DNA of 52,741 bases, from assembly GCA_017539045.1 (NCBI GenBank), contig JAFYHS010000019.1, forward strand, positions 1 through 52,741. The letters run 5' to 3'. Position 1 is the stretch's first letter. Each line of letters starts with the position of its first letter. Shown in pieces: positions 8,073 to 18,700 of the stretch. The DNA is from Bacteroidales bacterium. Lineage in GTDB: Bacteria; Bacteroidota; Bacteroidia; Bacteroidales; F082. Under the pieces are notes generated by a model that saw only the letters and a program-made list of their open reading frames with translations, was not told the origin of the DNA and ran no database searches. The position numbers and the translations under genes were made by a program.

Positions 8073-11000
8073 ATGAAGCTTATTACACGTACACTCGTTT
8101 CCGCCATTCTGCTGTTTTCGGCAATGGCCTTGAATGCACAGACGCGCGATTTCAATTTCAACAACTCGGCCCAAAAAGAAGGCCTCAGCGTCGAACAGAA
8201 CACCCGTTCCGCCATCACGATGCGACATGCGTTGAAACATATTGAGATCCTCAACATCACTGACAACGGCTATACCGGCGACGTCATCCAAGGCGGCACG
8301 GGCATCAGCCTGCCTGCCAACGCTGGCGAGCCCGACCTGCCTAGCTTCAGCCGTTTTGTGGCTGTGCCCAATGGCGCCACCGCCCATGTCGAGATGGGTT
8401 ACCGCAGCATGACCACCATTCAGAACGTCGACCTGCTGCCTGCCTCACCCATCAAGTTCGACACCGACGACAGCCCCAATACCTACGAACGGAACACGAG
8501 CATCTACAATAAGAATGCCTTCTTCCCCGAACAGCCTGTCACCATCAGCGAGCCTTTCAGCCTGCGTGGCGTGCAGACCGTGGCTGTCACCGTGGTTCCC
8601 TACCAATACAACCCCGTCACCAAAGAGCTGCGCGTGTATGACGACCTGCAGTTCGGCATCCGCTTCGACGGCGGTAACGGCACGTTTGGCGACAACCGCC
8701 TGCGTTCCCCCTATTGGGACCCCATCCTGATGCAGAACCTGGCCAACTACAACCAGCTGCCCGTCATCGACTATGAAGCCCGCATGCAGGAATGGGTCAA
8801 CAACCGTCCCACGGGCTGCGAATACCTCATCGTCATCCCCAACAACGAGAGCTTCCGCCAATATGCCAACCAACTGGCCGAATACCGCATCCAACAAGGC
8901 ATTCTCACCGAGGTGAAGAGCCTCAGCGATATGGGCTGCACCACCACCGACCAGATGAAGAGTTACTTCCACAACGCCTACAACAGTTGGGACATCCCGC
9001 CTGTAGCCGTGCTGCTCCTAGGAGACCACAACGCCAACATGAGCGTGGGCATCCCAGCCGAATACACCTATCACTCACAGAACTATGGCAACTGCATCAC
9101 CGACAATGGCTATGCCGACGTCACGGGTGACCTGCTGCCTGAGATGGCCTTCTCGCGCCTCGTGGCTGCCAACGCCAACGAAGCCCAGATGATGGTGAGC
9201 AAACAACTTGAATACGAATACACCAACCCTAACATGGACGCGGCCTCCTACGACCACCCCATCACCGCCTTGGGTTGGCAGACCGAACGCTGGTTCCAGA
9301 TTTGCTCTGAAGTGGTAGGCGGCTATTGGCGCAACCAAGGCAAGAATCCCGTGCGTATCAATGCCATCTATAGCGGTTATCCTGGTAACCAATGGTCGAG
9401 CAACCAAAACACCTATATGGTGGTCAACTATTTTGGTCCCAACGGATTGGGCTACATTCCTGCCACGCCTGCCGAACTCGGTGGATGGACAGGCGGTACC
9501 GCTGCACAAGTCGTGAATGCCGTCAACAGCGGCTCCATGTTGCTGCAACACCGTGACCACGGCTACTACCAAGGTTGGGGCGAGCCTGACTTCAGCACCA
9601 GCAATGTGGCCCAGATGAACAACGTGGGTAAGATGACCTTCGTCAACACCATCAACTGCCAGACCGGCACCTTCGACCACACACCTGAATGCCTCATCGA
9701 GGCCTTCATGCGTCGCACCAGCGGCGGACAGAACGCCGGTGCCGTGGGCTGCATTGGACCCACCCAGACCTCCTACTCCTTCGTCAACGACGCCTATGCT
9801 TGGGGTATGTACGACCAATACGACCCGCAATTTATGCCTGACTATGGTCCTTACGCCAGCTATGAAGGCAACTGGAGACCTGCTTTCGGCAACGTGGCCG
9901 GCAAATACTTCCTCGCACAAAGCAACTGGCCCTACAACGCGAATAACAAGGCCATCACATACAAAATGTTCACCGCCCACTGCGACGCCTTCCTGACGCT
10001 CTACACGCAGGTGCCCACCGCCATGACGGTCAACCACCCCGCACAAATCACCGCTGCCACAACCAGCATCAACGTGACTGCCCCGCAGGGCGCCATCATC
10101 GCTCTGACACGCAACAACAACATCCTTGCCGTGGCCACCGCCACAGGCAGCAGCCAAGTCATGACCTTTACTGCCCAGCCTTCGAACTCCAACATCACCA
10201 TCGTGGCCACCAAACAGGACAAGCTTCGTTATGTGGGCACGATCCACGTCATCAGCGAGCCCAACCTCAGCGTGACTGAGCTGACTCCGCACGATGCCAA
10301 CGGCAACCACCAGCTGGAATCGGGTGAGCAGTCGTCGTTCGACATCACCATCAAGAACACTGGTGACCAAGCCTCCACGATAGCCACAGCCACCCTCACC
10401 ACCGAGACGCCGCAATACGTGACCATCAACGAGAACACGGCCACCATCCCCGCACTGAGCCCCAACCAGACCACCAACCTCGAAAGCGCCTTCGGCATCA
10501 CCATCTCGAACAACGTGCCCCACGAGACCCCGCTTCTGTTTAAGCTCACCATGGTCAGTGGCAATCACACCTGGAGACACGACTTCAGCTTTAACGCCTT
10601 CGCACCCAGATTCTATATCAGCGAATTCATGACTGTTGTCGACGGTGGCACGGTGAAAGGCAACAACAACGGCCGTCTCGACCCAGGCGAAACCGCCCAA
10701 ATCACCTTCGTTTACGAAAACAACGGCGGTATGACTGCCAACGACGTCGTGGCTACGCTTACCACCTCGAACCAACAATACATCACCATCAGCAATCCAG
10801 TCTTTACCACGCCTGTGGTGAACGTCGGTCAAAGCGTCGAGGCGACCTATAACGTCAGCGTGGCTGCCGACATGCCTAAAGGTGAAGCTGCCTTATTCGC
10901 GCTCAACGTCGTTTCAGGCGCCTATAATGCTACACTATCCTTCTCCCACCGCGTAGGCCTCGACCTCGCCCACTTCGAAAACGGAATGGGAGAACTGGAA

Positions 11001-12857
11001 TGGGAGAACGACCCCACGCATCCTTGGACCATCGTCAACACCGACCCGCACAATGGCAACTACTGCCTGCAGTCGGGTACCATCAGCCATAACGAGACCT
11101 CCACGCTGAGTTTGGCCTTCGAAGTGGAGAACGAGACCGACGAAATCCGTTTCTTTAGAAAGACCGACTGCGAACTGAACGGCGACAACCTCAAGTTCTA
11201 CATCGACGGTGAACTGCAACAGGCATGGTCAGGCCAACTCAACTGGCGCGAGCTTGTCTTCCCTGTCACCCAGGGCGAGCATACCTTCACTTGGACTTAC
11301 GAGAAGAACGCCTCTGGCACCAACGGTGCCGACCACGTATGGCTCGACGACATCCTCTTCCCCGTACGTCACATCAATTTCTCCTGTAACGCAGGTGCCA
11401 ACCAAAACATCTGCCAAGAAGAAGAAGCCCATCTGCAAGCAGAGTCCATCGGCTACGAGAGCCTGCTTTGGACCACCAACGGCGACGGCAGCTTCGACCA
11501 CAACGACATCCTCAGCCCCATCTATACCCCTGGCCAGCAAGACCTGGAAAACAAGACCGTCACTTTGACCCTCACCGCCACCAATGAGGCGGGCGAAACC
11601 CTCAGCGACAACGTGATCGTCAACTTCCACGAGGCCGCCAGCATCGAGATGGAGACCGAAGGCGAGATCTGCGAAGGCGAGAGCATCAACCTCAGCGCCA
11701 TCACCCACGAAGCCGGATTCACCACATGGTCAACCAACGGCGATGGCAGCTTCAGCAATTTGGCCAGCATCGAGACCATCTATACGCCAGGCGAACAAGA
11801 CATCGCCAACGGCAGCGTCACCCTTACCCTCACCACCATTTCGCCTTACGGCTGTGGCGACGCAAGCCAAGACTTCCTCCTCACCATCCATCCGCTGCAA
11901 CACACCGAGTTTGACATGGCCACCTGCGGCGCCTATTCGTGGAACGGCATCGAATACAGCGAGGCTGGCGACTACGTACAAGTGCTGCAAAGTGTCTATG
12001 GCTGCGACTCAACCGTGGTGATGCACCTCAGCCTCGTCGACAGCTACAACACCGAATCCGAGGTGACTGCCTGCAGCAGTTTTGTTTGGGCAGGAGAAAC
12101 GCTGGTCGAGAGCGGTATCTATGAACATACCTTCACCTCGATTCATGGCTGCGACTCAACCGTGGTGATGCACCTCACCATCACTGAGCCTTCGTTTGTA
12201 GAGTTTACCGCTGAGGCTTGCGACAGCTATAATTGGAACAACAACACCTACACCCAAAGTGGTGAATACATTGAGATTTTCATCAACACTATGGGTTGCG
12301 ACAGCATCGTCACCTTGCACCTGAACCTCAACTACACCCCGGCTATCGGATCCGTCAACGGCGACAGCGAAGTTGATGTGCGTTTGACGCCCAACAGCAC
12401 CTACACCGCCTTGAACGAGGAAGAACTAACGTTAGCGGATTACACTTGGAGTATTGAGCCTCAAGAAGCAGGCAGCATCGAGTCCAACAACAGCCATGCC
12501 AACGTCACGTGGAGCGACACCTTCCGCGGCGATGCCATCATCAATGTGAAAGCCGAAAACGGGTGTGGCCTGTCAGAGAAGTCGTTGACCGTCAAAGTGA
12601 AGAACTCGACCGACATCGACGAATACAGTATCACCGCCAAGCTCTATCCTAACCCGACCAATGGCATCGTCACTATCGAAGCCCAGAGCCTGCAACGCCT
12701 CACCGTCATCAACACCCTCGGCCAGACCGTCTACGATCGTGAGACGGAAGGCGACAGCGCACAGATAGAAATGGCAAGATTCGGAACTGGGACCTTCCTC
12801 ATCCGCATCCAGACCGAAAACGGCGTCGCGATGAGACGCGTTAATGTAGTCAAATAA
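8073..12857 (+). CDS. Large gingipain-like C25 protease with GCDS repeats and T9SS sorting domain
   Basis: This is a predicted T9SS-secreted C25 cysteine protease of 1594 residues. It has a signal peptide (MKLITRTLVSAILLFSAMALNAQ), a propeptide-like region, a C25 core at ~245-640 with His496 (HRDHG) and Cys529 (NCQTG) spaced exactly as in RgpB, and Ig-like segments. A cleaved-adhesin-like domain follows at ~968-1100 (FENGMGELEWENDPTHPW). Two tandem Ig/PKD-like units carry NGDGSF (from ~1130). Three ~45-residue repeats end in GCDSTVVMHL or GCDSIVTLHL (~1280-1425). The sorting domain starts at ~1519 (LYPNPTNGIVTIEA). It is closest in layout to the protease at 29860. The next gene begins 18 bases downstream, so the two probably share a transcript. 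Confidence 0.92.
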   Translation: MKLITRTLVSAILLFSAMALNAQTRDFNFNNSAQKEGLSVEQNTRSAITMRHALKHIEILNITDNGYTGDVIQGGTGISLPANAGEPDLPSFSRFVAVPNGATAHVEMGYRSMTTIQNVDLLPASPIKFDTDDSPNTYERNTSIYNKNAFFPEQPVTISEPFSLRGVQTVAVTVVPYQYNPVTKELRVYDDLQFGIRFDGGNGTFGDNRLRSPYWDPILMQNLANYNQLPVIDYEARMQEWVNNRPTGCEYLIVIPNNESFRQYANQLAEYRIQQGILTEVKSLSDMGCTTTDQMKSYFHNAYNSWDIPPVAVLLLGDHNANMSVGIPAEYTYHSQNYGNCITDNGYADVTGDLLPEMAFSRLVAANANEAQMMVSKQLEYEYTNPNMDAASYDHPITALGWQTERWFQICSEVVGGYWRNQGKNPVRINAIYSGYPGNQWSSNQNTYMVVNYFGPNGLGYIPATPAELGGWTGGTAAQVVNAVNSGSMLLQHRDHGYYQGWGEPDFSTSNVAQMNNVGKMTFVNTINCQTGTFDHTPECLIEAFMRRTSGGQNAGAVGCIGPTQTSYSFVNDAYAWGMYDQYDPQFMPDYGPYASYEGNWRPAFGNVAGKYFLAQSNWPYNANNKAITYKMFTAHCDAFLTLYTQVPTAMTVNHPAQITAATTSINVTAPQGAIIALTRNNNILAVATATGSSQVMTFTAQPSNSNITIVATKQDKLRYVGTIHVISEPNLSVTELTPHDANGNHQLESGEQSSFDITIKNTGDQASTIATATLTTETPQYVTINENTATIPALSPNQTTNLESAFGITISNNVPHETPLLFKLTMVSGNHTWRHDFSFNAFAPRFYISEFMTVVDGGTVKGNNNGRLDPGETAQITFVYENNGGMTANDVVATLTTSNQQYITISNPVFTTPVVNVGQSVEATYNVSVAADMPKGEAALFALNVVSGAYNATLSFSHRVGLDLAHFENGMGELEWENDPTHPWTIVNTDPHNGNYCLQSGTISHNETSTLSLAFEVENETDEIRFFRKTDCELNGDNLKFYIDGELQQAWSGQLNWRELVFPVTQGEHTFTWTYEKNASGTNGADHVWLDDILFPVRHINFSCNAGANQNICQEEEAHLQAESIGYESLLWTTNGDGSFDHNDILSPIYTPGQQDLENKTVTLTLTATNEAGETLSDNVIVNFHEAASIEMETEGEICEGESINLSAITHEAGFTTWSTNGDGSFSNLASIETIYTPGEQDIANGSVTLTLTTISPYGCGDASQDFLLTIHPLQHTEFDMATCGAYSWNGIEYSEAGDYVQVLQSVYGCDSTVVMHLSLVDSYNTESEVTACSSFVWAGETLVESGIYEHTFTSIHGCDSTVVMHLTITEPSFVEFTAEACDSYNWNNNTYTQSGEYIEIFINTMGCDSIVTLHLNLNYTPAIGSVNGDSEVDVRLTPNSTYTALNEEELTLADYTWSIEPQEAGSIESNNSHANVTWSDTFRGDAIINVKAENGCGLSEKSLTVKVKNSTDIDEYSITAKLYPNPTNGIVTIEAQSLQRLTVINTLGQTVYDRETEGDSAQIEMARFGTGTFLIRIQTENGVAMRRVNVVK

Positions 12858-12875
12858 TTCAGAAACACCAAGACA

Positions 12876-15599
12876 ATGAAAAAACTGATCCTCGCCATAA
12901 TATTATTGGTTCTCATACCGTTACGACACTTCGGGCAAACCCCTTATCGGCAATATTCCGATGAAGGTGTTGTCTTGGACTTCCACTCAATCAATAATGT
13001 CTACTTAAGGGCTTTCCTGCTTTATAGCATCAACAATGACAACCGTTTCGTGCTGATTCCCGAAGAAAAATATGGTCAATTCACCCTTACCCCGAAAGAC
13101 GATGACTGCCACTTCATGGAAGAGTTCGAAAGCTTCTATGCGGATGTTGAAAATGACTTCTCCTTGTTGAGCAAAATTGATGTCACTAACCAGATGAGTG
13201 TGTGGAAAAGCTCCGTAGAAGCTTCTGACTATCTCTCGATTATGATGGACGTGAATACGGCTAATATGAGAGCTGATAATGACCATTGCATTAACTCGAT
13301 GCCTTTCTGCACTTCAGAAGTGATTGAGTTTGAAGCTGCTTACCAAGGCGGTGCCACTGGAGAGATTGGTCCCGAATACGGTTGCCTCTCCAGTCAGCCT
13401 TATCCTTCGTGGTATCATATGAGAATACATACTCCAGGTCAGTTTATCATTCACATGGAAGCACACGACAATTACGGCCAAGGCAATGACATTGACTACT
13501 GCATCTGGGGTCCGTTCAGCGACCCTTATGATCCATGTGTCGACGACCTGACTTGTGACAAATTAGTTGACTGTAGCTACTCTACCGCTAGTGTTGAAGA
13601 CGCTTACCTTGGTTATCCTATTTCGGAACACAACCACGGATCTTCGTCTCTCATTGATGGTAATTGCGTTACTTCTAATAACAATCCGCCTCATTTGCCT
13701 GAAGTGGGTGAGTACTATATCCTCGTGATCACTAATTATGCGCAAGTACAACAAACCATCTCCTTCACCAAGGCTCCCAACTCAGGCCCTGGGGAGACCG
13801 ACTGCGGCATCCTGCCTGGTATTGCCACCAACAACGGTCCATATTGCGTCGGCGAAACCATCAGCCTGAATGTCACTGCACAAAACGGTGCCACCTACAG
13901 CTGGACAGGCCCTAACGGTTTCACTTCCACCATGCAAAGCCCCACCATTCCCAACTGCACCTTCGAGATGGGCGGCACTTATACCTGTGTCACCACGGTC
14001 GGCGAACAAACCACTACTGGCGACACCGAAGTCATCGTGTACGCCTTGCCCATCGCCAGTTTCACCCACACCGAAGTATGCGTAGGCAATCCCACCCAGT
14101 TGAACAGCACAGCCGAAACCGAACCCACCGGTCAGACCATCACGGGCTACTTCTGGGATTTCGGCGACGGAGAGACGGCAGAAGGACAAGAAGTCACTCA
14201 CACCTATGCCGCGCCTGGCGAATATCAGGTAACCCATACTGTGGAAACGGGTCGTGGCCACTGCTCAGACGAAATCACCCAGACCGTTTCGGTCTTCGCC
14301 TTCCCCGAAGCCTTGGTGACCGCCTCGCCAAGTTCTGTGATGTATGGCGGCACCTCCACACTTAGCGTCAACGTTTCCACCCCAGGCAACTTCACCTACC
14401 ATTGGGAGCCTGCCAATATGGTGGTCAACCCCAACGCACAGACCACGCAGACTATAGCCATCCAGCAGTCGCAGGAGTTCACCGTTACCATCACCAATAC
14501 ACAAGGTGGATGCACCACCACCCTTCAAGTCATGGTCAACATGGCCGGTTCCAACCTGATGGCTGAAGCCTCCGCCGACCAAAACGAGATCTGCGAAAAC
14601 GAATCCACCACACTGCATGCCATCCCCACAGGCGGAACAGGCAATTACACCTACAGTTGGTCACCTGCCAACACCTTGAGTTCGCCTAATGCACAGCATC
14701 CCGTTGCCACACCGCCAGTAGGCACCACCAATTATACCTGCCTGGTCAGCGACGGCCTTACCGAACAACAGGTCTACGTCAGCGTCACCGTGCATCCCAT
14801 CTATGAATATACCATGCCCGACCAAGACGACTGCGACAGCTACTATTGGGATCCTCAGGGGCACGAGATCGTCTACACCGACCACGAAGCCTTGGAATAC
14901 ACCCAATCGGGCACCTACCACAGGACTTACCGCGACATACACGGATGCGACAGCTTGGTGACCATGAACGTTCACCTCGACTACACGCCCACGCCTAGCG
15001 ACATCTACCCCACCGATAGCGCCAACACCGCGCCCCACTGGGTGGTCACCGCCACCGAGTTCCAAATTAACTCGTACGAATTCACCTTCTGGGATAACAC
15101 CGGCCTGCCACGTTGGGACTCCATCCAATGGGCCTTTGAAGACCCCGCCGTCAACTGGGTGCTCGAGCCTGACACCACTACCCAACCCGTGGGAAGAAGA
15201 TGCAAGATGTATGTGCTCAACCATATCGACGACACCATCTGGCTCCGCGCCACAGTCTACAACAACTGCGCGCCACAGGGTGTCTACAGCCGCTATTGGT
15301 TCGTATGCTCGTTCTACGACATCGACGAATATGGCCCTTCGACAGGCTCCATCGACTTCAACGTGGTGCCCAACCCCAACAACGGCGAGATGCAACTCGA
15401 CTTGGCATCGCTCCGCGGCTTGGTCGACATCAAGGTGTACGACATGAGGGGCAACCTGATCGACAAATTCCAGACCCATAACGACAACAACGCAGGGCCT
15501 ATCACCTACACCATGAAGCGACGCACGCAAGGCATCTACTTCTTCGTCGTCACTAGCAAAGACGGCACGCGGACCAAGAAAGTGGTGATACAGCCCTAA
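12876..15599 (+). CDS. PKD/Ig-domain T9SS surface protein with pre-sorting module
   Basis: This is a 907-residue predicted exported adhesin-like protein; no enzymatic motif is visible. The signal peptide is MKKLILAIILLVLIPLRHFGQ. The N-terminal ~300 residues include a Cys-rich beta region of the kind found in PKD-containing Bacteroidota surface proteins (YPSWYHMRIHTPGQF, DIDYCIWGPFSDP, DCSYS, YYILVITNY). Ig-like and PKD domains follow (PKD motif FWDFGDGE at ~425). There is one GCDSLVTMNV repeat. The ~115-residue module shared by five proteins here (NTAPHWVVTATEFQIN to RYWFVCSFYDIDE) lies at ~700-830. A T9SS sorting domain ends the protein (NVVPNPNNGEMQL to KKVVIQP). It lies 18 bases after the C25 gene and is closed by the terminator at 15619. 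It is a paralogue of the protein at 15799. Confidence 0.87.
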   Translation: MKKLILAIILLVLIPLRHFGQTPYRQYSDEGVVLDFHSINNVYLRAFLLYSINNDNRFVLIPEEKYGQFTLTPKDDDCHFMEEFESFYADVENDFSLLSKIDVTNQMSVWKSSVEASDYLSIMMDVNTANMRADNDHCINSMPFCTSEVIEFEAAYQGGATGEIGPEYGCLSSQPYPSWYHMRIHTPGQFIIHMEAHDNYGQGNDIDYCIWGPFSDPYDPCVDDLTCDKLVDCSYSTASVEDAYLGYPISEHNHGSSSLIDGNCVTSNNNPPHLPEVGEYYILVITNYAQVQQTISFTKAPNSGPGETDCGILPGIATNNGPYCVGETISLNVTAQNGATYSWTGPNGFTSTMQSPTIPNCTFEMGGTYTCVTTVGEQTTTGDTEVIVYALPIASFTHTEVCVGNPTQLNSTAETEPTGQTITGYFWDFGDGETAEGQEVTHTYAAPGEYQVTHTVETGRGHCSDEITQTVSVFAFPEALVTASPSSVMYGGTSTLSVNVSTPGNFTYHWEPANMVVNPNAQTTQTIAIQQSQEFTVTITNTQGGCTTTLQVMVNMAGSNLMAEASADQNEICENESTTLHAIPTGGTGNYTYSWSPANTLSSPNAQHPVATPPVGTTNYTCLVSDGLTEQQVYVSVTVHPIYEYTMPDQDDCDSYYWDPQGHEIVYTDHEALEYTQSGTYHRTYRDIHGCDSLVTMNVHLDYTPTPSDIYPTDSANTAPHWVVTATEFQINSYEFTFWDNTGLPRWDSIQWAFEDPAVNWVLEPDTTTQPVGRRCKMYVLNHIDDTIWLRATVYNNCAPQGVYSRYWFVCSFYDIDEYGPSTGSIDFNVVPNPNNGEMQLDLASLRGLVDIKVYDMRGNLIDKFQTHNDNNAGPITYTMKRRTQGIYFFVVTSKDGTRTKKVVIQP

Positions 15600-15618
15600 C
15601 GACAAGTCTAACAAGTGG

Positions 15619-15646
15619 AAAAAAAGCGGTTTCGGCCGCTTTTTTT
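15619..15646 (+). terminator. Rho-independent terminator
   Basis: AAAAAAAGCGG (15619-15629) pairs with CCGCTTTTTTT (15636-15646) across a 6-base loop, 19 bases after the stop codon. It closes the 8073-15599 unit. Confidence 0.85.
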
Positions 15647-15689
15647 CATTAATTTCACCCGATTTTCTGGGTATTTTGGGATTTTTTGC

Positions 15690-15697
15690 TATATTTG
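15690..15697 (+). promoter_or_regulatory. -7 box upstream of the adhesin operon
   Basis: TATATTTG is a full match to TAnnTTTG. It would start a transcript with a ~95-base leader for the gene at 15799, and probably for the whole run to 27852. The -33 region (around 15664-15669) is weak. A 7-bp hairpin (AAGGCAT 15710-15716 with ATGCCTT 15723-15729) sits in the leader. Confidence 0.5.
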
Positions 15698-15798
15698 TCG
15701 GTTGCAAATAAGGCATTTTTGTATGCCTTGTTCGCTTTGTTTTGATTTATAATTTTGATATTCAATAAATTAGAGTATTACCAATTAAACAAAAGACC

Positions 15799-18700
15799 AT
15801 GAATAGATTCTCGAAAATTGTGTTGACGGCTTTATTGTTCTTAGTCCTTCCTATGAAACAATGGGCGCAGCAACCGCAAACGTTCTACACCTCGTCAACG
15901 ATTAGCTTTGACATCACTGAGATAGCCAACTTCGACGAACGAATCTTTTTCATGTATCAGCTGGTCAATGACGGCCGTTTCGATGTCATTACCAGTGAAA
16001 ACGATGGTGTTTTCGTCATCAGCGCCAACGAGGCTTATGAAGGCATCAACCTTCAGGAGGACTTCACCAGTTTCCGTACCCAAAATGCCAACGCCTTTTT
16101 GAGCATGGACAAGGTCCAAGCCGCCGAGTTGTCGTGCGACTACAAAGCCGCCCTGCCACTAGATCTCGTGCTCTCGCTGATGATGGACGTCTACAACAGG
16201 TCGAGGCAGAACAACACCTGCGCCAACTCCGACCCCTTCTGCACCGACAACGGAATGTATCAGTTCCCTGCTGGCGTCAATGCGGGTAGTGGCGAATCGG
16301 GACCCTATTATGACTGCTTATACACCACTCCTAACCCGGCTTGGTATCACATGAGGATTGCCAACCCTGGCAACATCAACATCTACATGTACAGTACCCC
16401 TTCGCACGACATCGACTTCTGCTGCTGGGGTCCTTTCACCGATCCTATCTCGCCTTGTCCCAACGGCTTGACTTCCAACAAAGTGGTGAGCTGCAGCTAT
16501 TCTATCAATTCGACCGAAACCTGTGTCATCCCTTCGACAGCGCAAACGGGCGACTATTTCATTCTGGTCATCACGAACTACTCCAACCAGTCGTGTAACA
16601 TCTCCTTCAGTAAGACCGGCGGTTCGGGTACCACCGACTGCGGCATCTTGCCTCCCTTGGTCAACGGCGGCGGTCCTTACTGCGTCGGCGAGACCATCTA
16701 TCTGACGGCACAAGGCCAGGCTGGCGCCACCTACCATTGGACCGGCCCAGGTGGATTCAACTCCAACCTGCAGAACCCCACCCGTCCGAACTGCACCTTG
16801 AATATGGCAGGCACCTACACCTGCACCATCACCGTGGGCACCCAGACCAACAGCGCCACCACCGAAGCCGTGGTGGTATATCCGCAACCCAATGCCAACT
16901 TCACCTATACCTCGGTTTGTAGAGGCACACCCACCCAGTTTACCAGCACCTCTACCACCAACCCCAGCGGACAGCAGATTCAGAGCTACCAATGGAACTT
17001 CGGTGACGGACAAAGCGGAACGGGACAGAACGTGTCGCACACCTATGCCAATGCAGGCAACTATCAGGTAACCCTGACCACCTCATGCGGCAACGGGAAC
17101 TGCACCAGCTCGAAGACCTATTCCGTGCCCGTCTATGCCGCTCCCGTAGCCTCGGCCACGGCACAGCCCAACACCGTCATCTACGGTGGCACCGCTACCC
17201 TCACGGCCAGCGCAGGCAGCACCGGTTCGTTCAACTTCCACTGGGAACCTGCCAACAAGGTGGTCAACCCCAATGCCCAGACCACACAGACCGTGGCCTT
17301 ACAGCAAACCACCACCTTCACTGTCACCGTCACCAACCCGCAAGGTGGCTGCAGCAGCACGGCACAAGTCACCGTCAGCATGGAAGGCTCCAACATGACC
17401 GCCATGGCCTCGGCCGACCAAAACGAGCTCTGCGAAGGCGAGTCGACCACCCTGCATGCCCTACCCTCAGGCGGCACAGGCAACTACACCTACAACTGGA
17501 CTCCTGCCAACACCCTCAGCAACCCCACTTCGCAACATCCCGTGGCCACACCGCCTGTGGGCACCACCACATACAACTGCGCTGTCAGCGACGGCATCAC
17601 CACGCAGAACGTCAGCGTGACCGTTGTGGTGCATCCCAACGAAGTGGAAGACATCGACCATTATATCTGCGAAAACGACACATACAACTTCTACGGTGAG
17701 GACATCCAGACGCCCGGCGTCTACGAGCATCACACCCAGACCCAATATGGCTGCGACAAGCTCATCCGTCTGCACCTCTACAACTACGACACCTACGAGA
17801 CCCCCATTACCGATCACTTCTGCCAAGGCGAGCATTATATGTTCTTCGACCAAGCACTCTCGTCATCGGGCATCTATTACCACACCTTGCAATCGGTTCA
17901 CGGCTGCGACAGCATCATCAGACTCAACCTCATCCAAGACCCGAGCTATGAAATAGAGCTCTGGGAGTCGACCTGTGAAGGCGGTCAGGGATATTACTAC
18001 AACGGCGACTACCTACAGCCCAGCCCTGATCCTTACACCTATCACTTCGAGACCGTCTTGGGTTGCGACAGCGTCGTACAACTCCACGTCGGCCAATCCG
18101 ACTACAACTCAAAGACCTACAACGTGTCGCTCTGCGCCACGGAATACACCTGGCCATCCAATGGCATGACCTACACCTCGACGGGCGTCTATTACGACAC
18201 CCTGTCGTACCCCAACTCCTGCGACAGCACGCTCGTCCTGAACCTTGAGCTCAGACCCAGCTACACCAACGAAGTGGTTGTGACCGACTGCGACAGCTAC
18301 CGCTGGAAGAACGACGCCTACAACGTAGACCTCACCTTCACGGAAAGCACCGTCTATACCCACCACTACGTCAACAGCTATGGTTGCAACAGCGAGGCCA
18401 CACTATACCTCACCATCAACAACCATGATGAATACAGCTTCACCGTCGGTGACGATGAAAACTGCGATAACTACTACTGGGATCCCGAGGGGCATGAGAT
18501 CATCTACACCGACCATGAGGATTTGGATTACAACATGTCGGGCACCTATCATCGCACCTACAAGAACATCCATGACTGCGACAGCCTCGTGACCATGAAC
18601 GTGCAATTCGAATACACGCCCAACCCCACCGAGATCTATCCCATGGATGCCACCAACACGGCGCCCCACTGGGTCATCACCGCCACCGAGTTCCAAATCA

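Noticed and set aside
9075-10832. 585-residue open frame on the minus strand
   Set aside because: It lies wholly antisense to the C25 protease at 8073, is rich in His, Val and Gly as mirror frames of GC-biased genes are, and has no start context or domain. The plus-strand protein has clear domains.
14661-15716. 351-residue open frame on the minus strand
   Set aside because: Antisense to the PKD protein at 12876; it also crosses the terminator at 15619.
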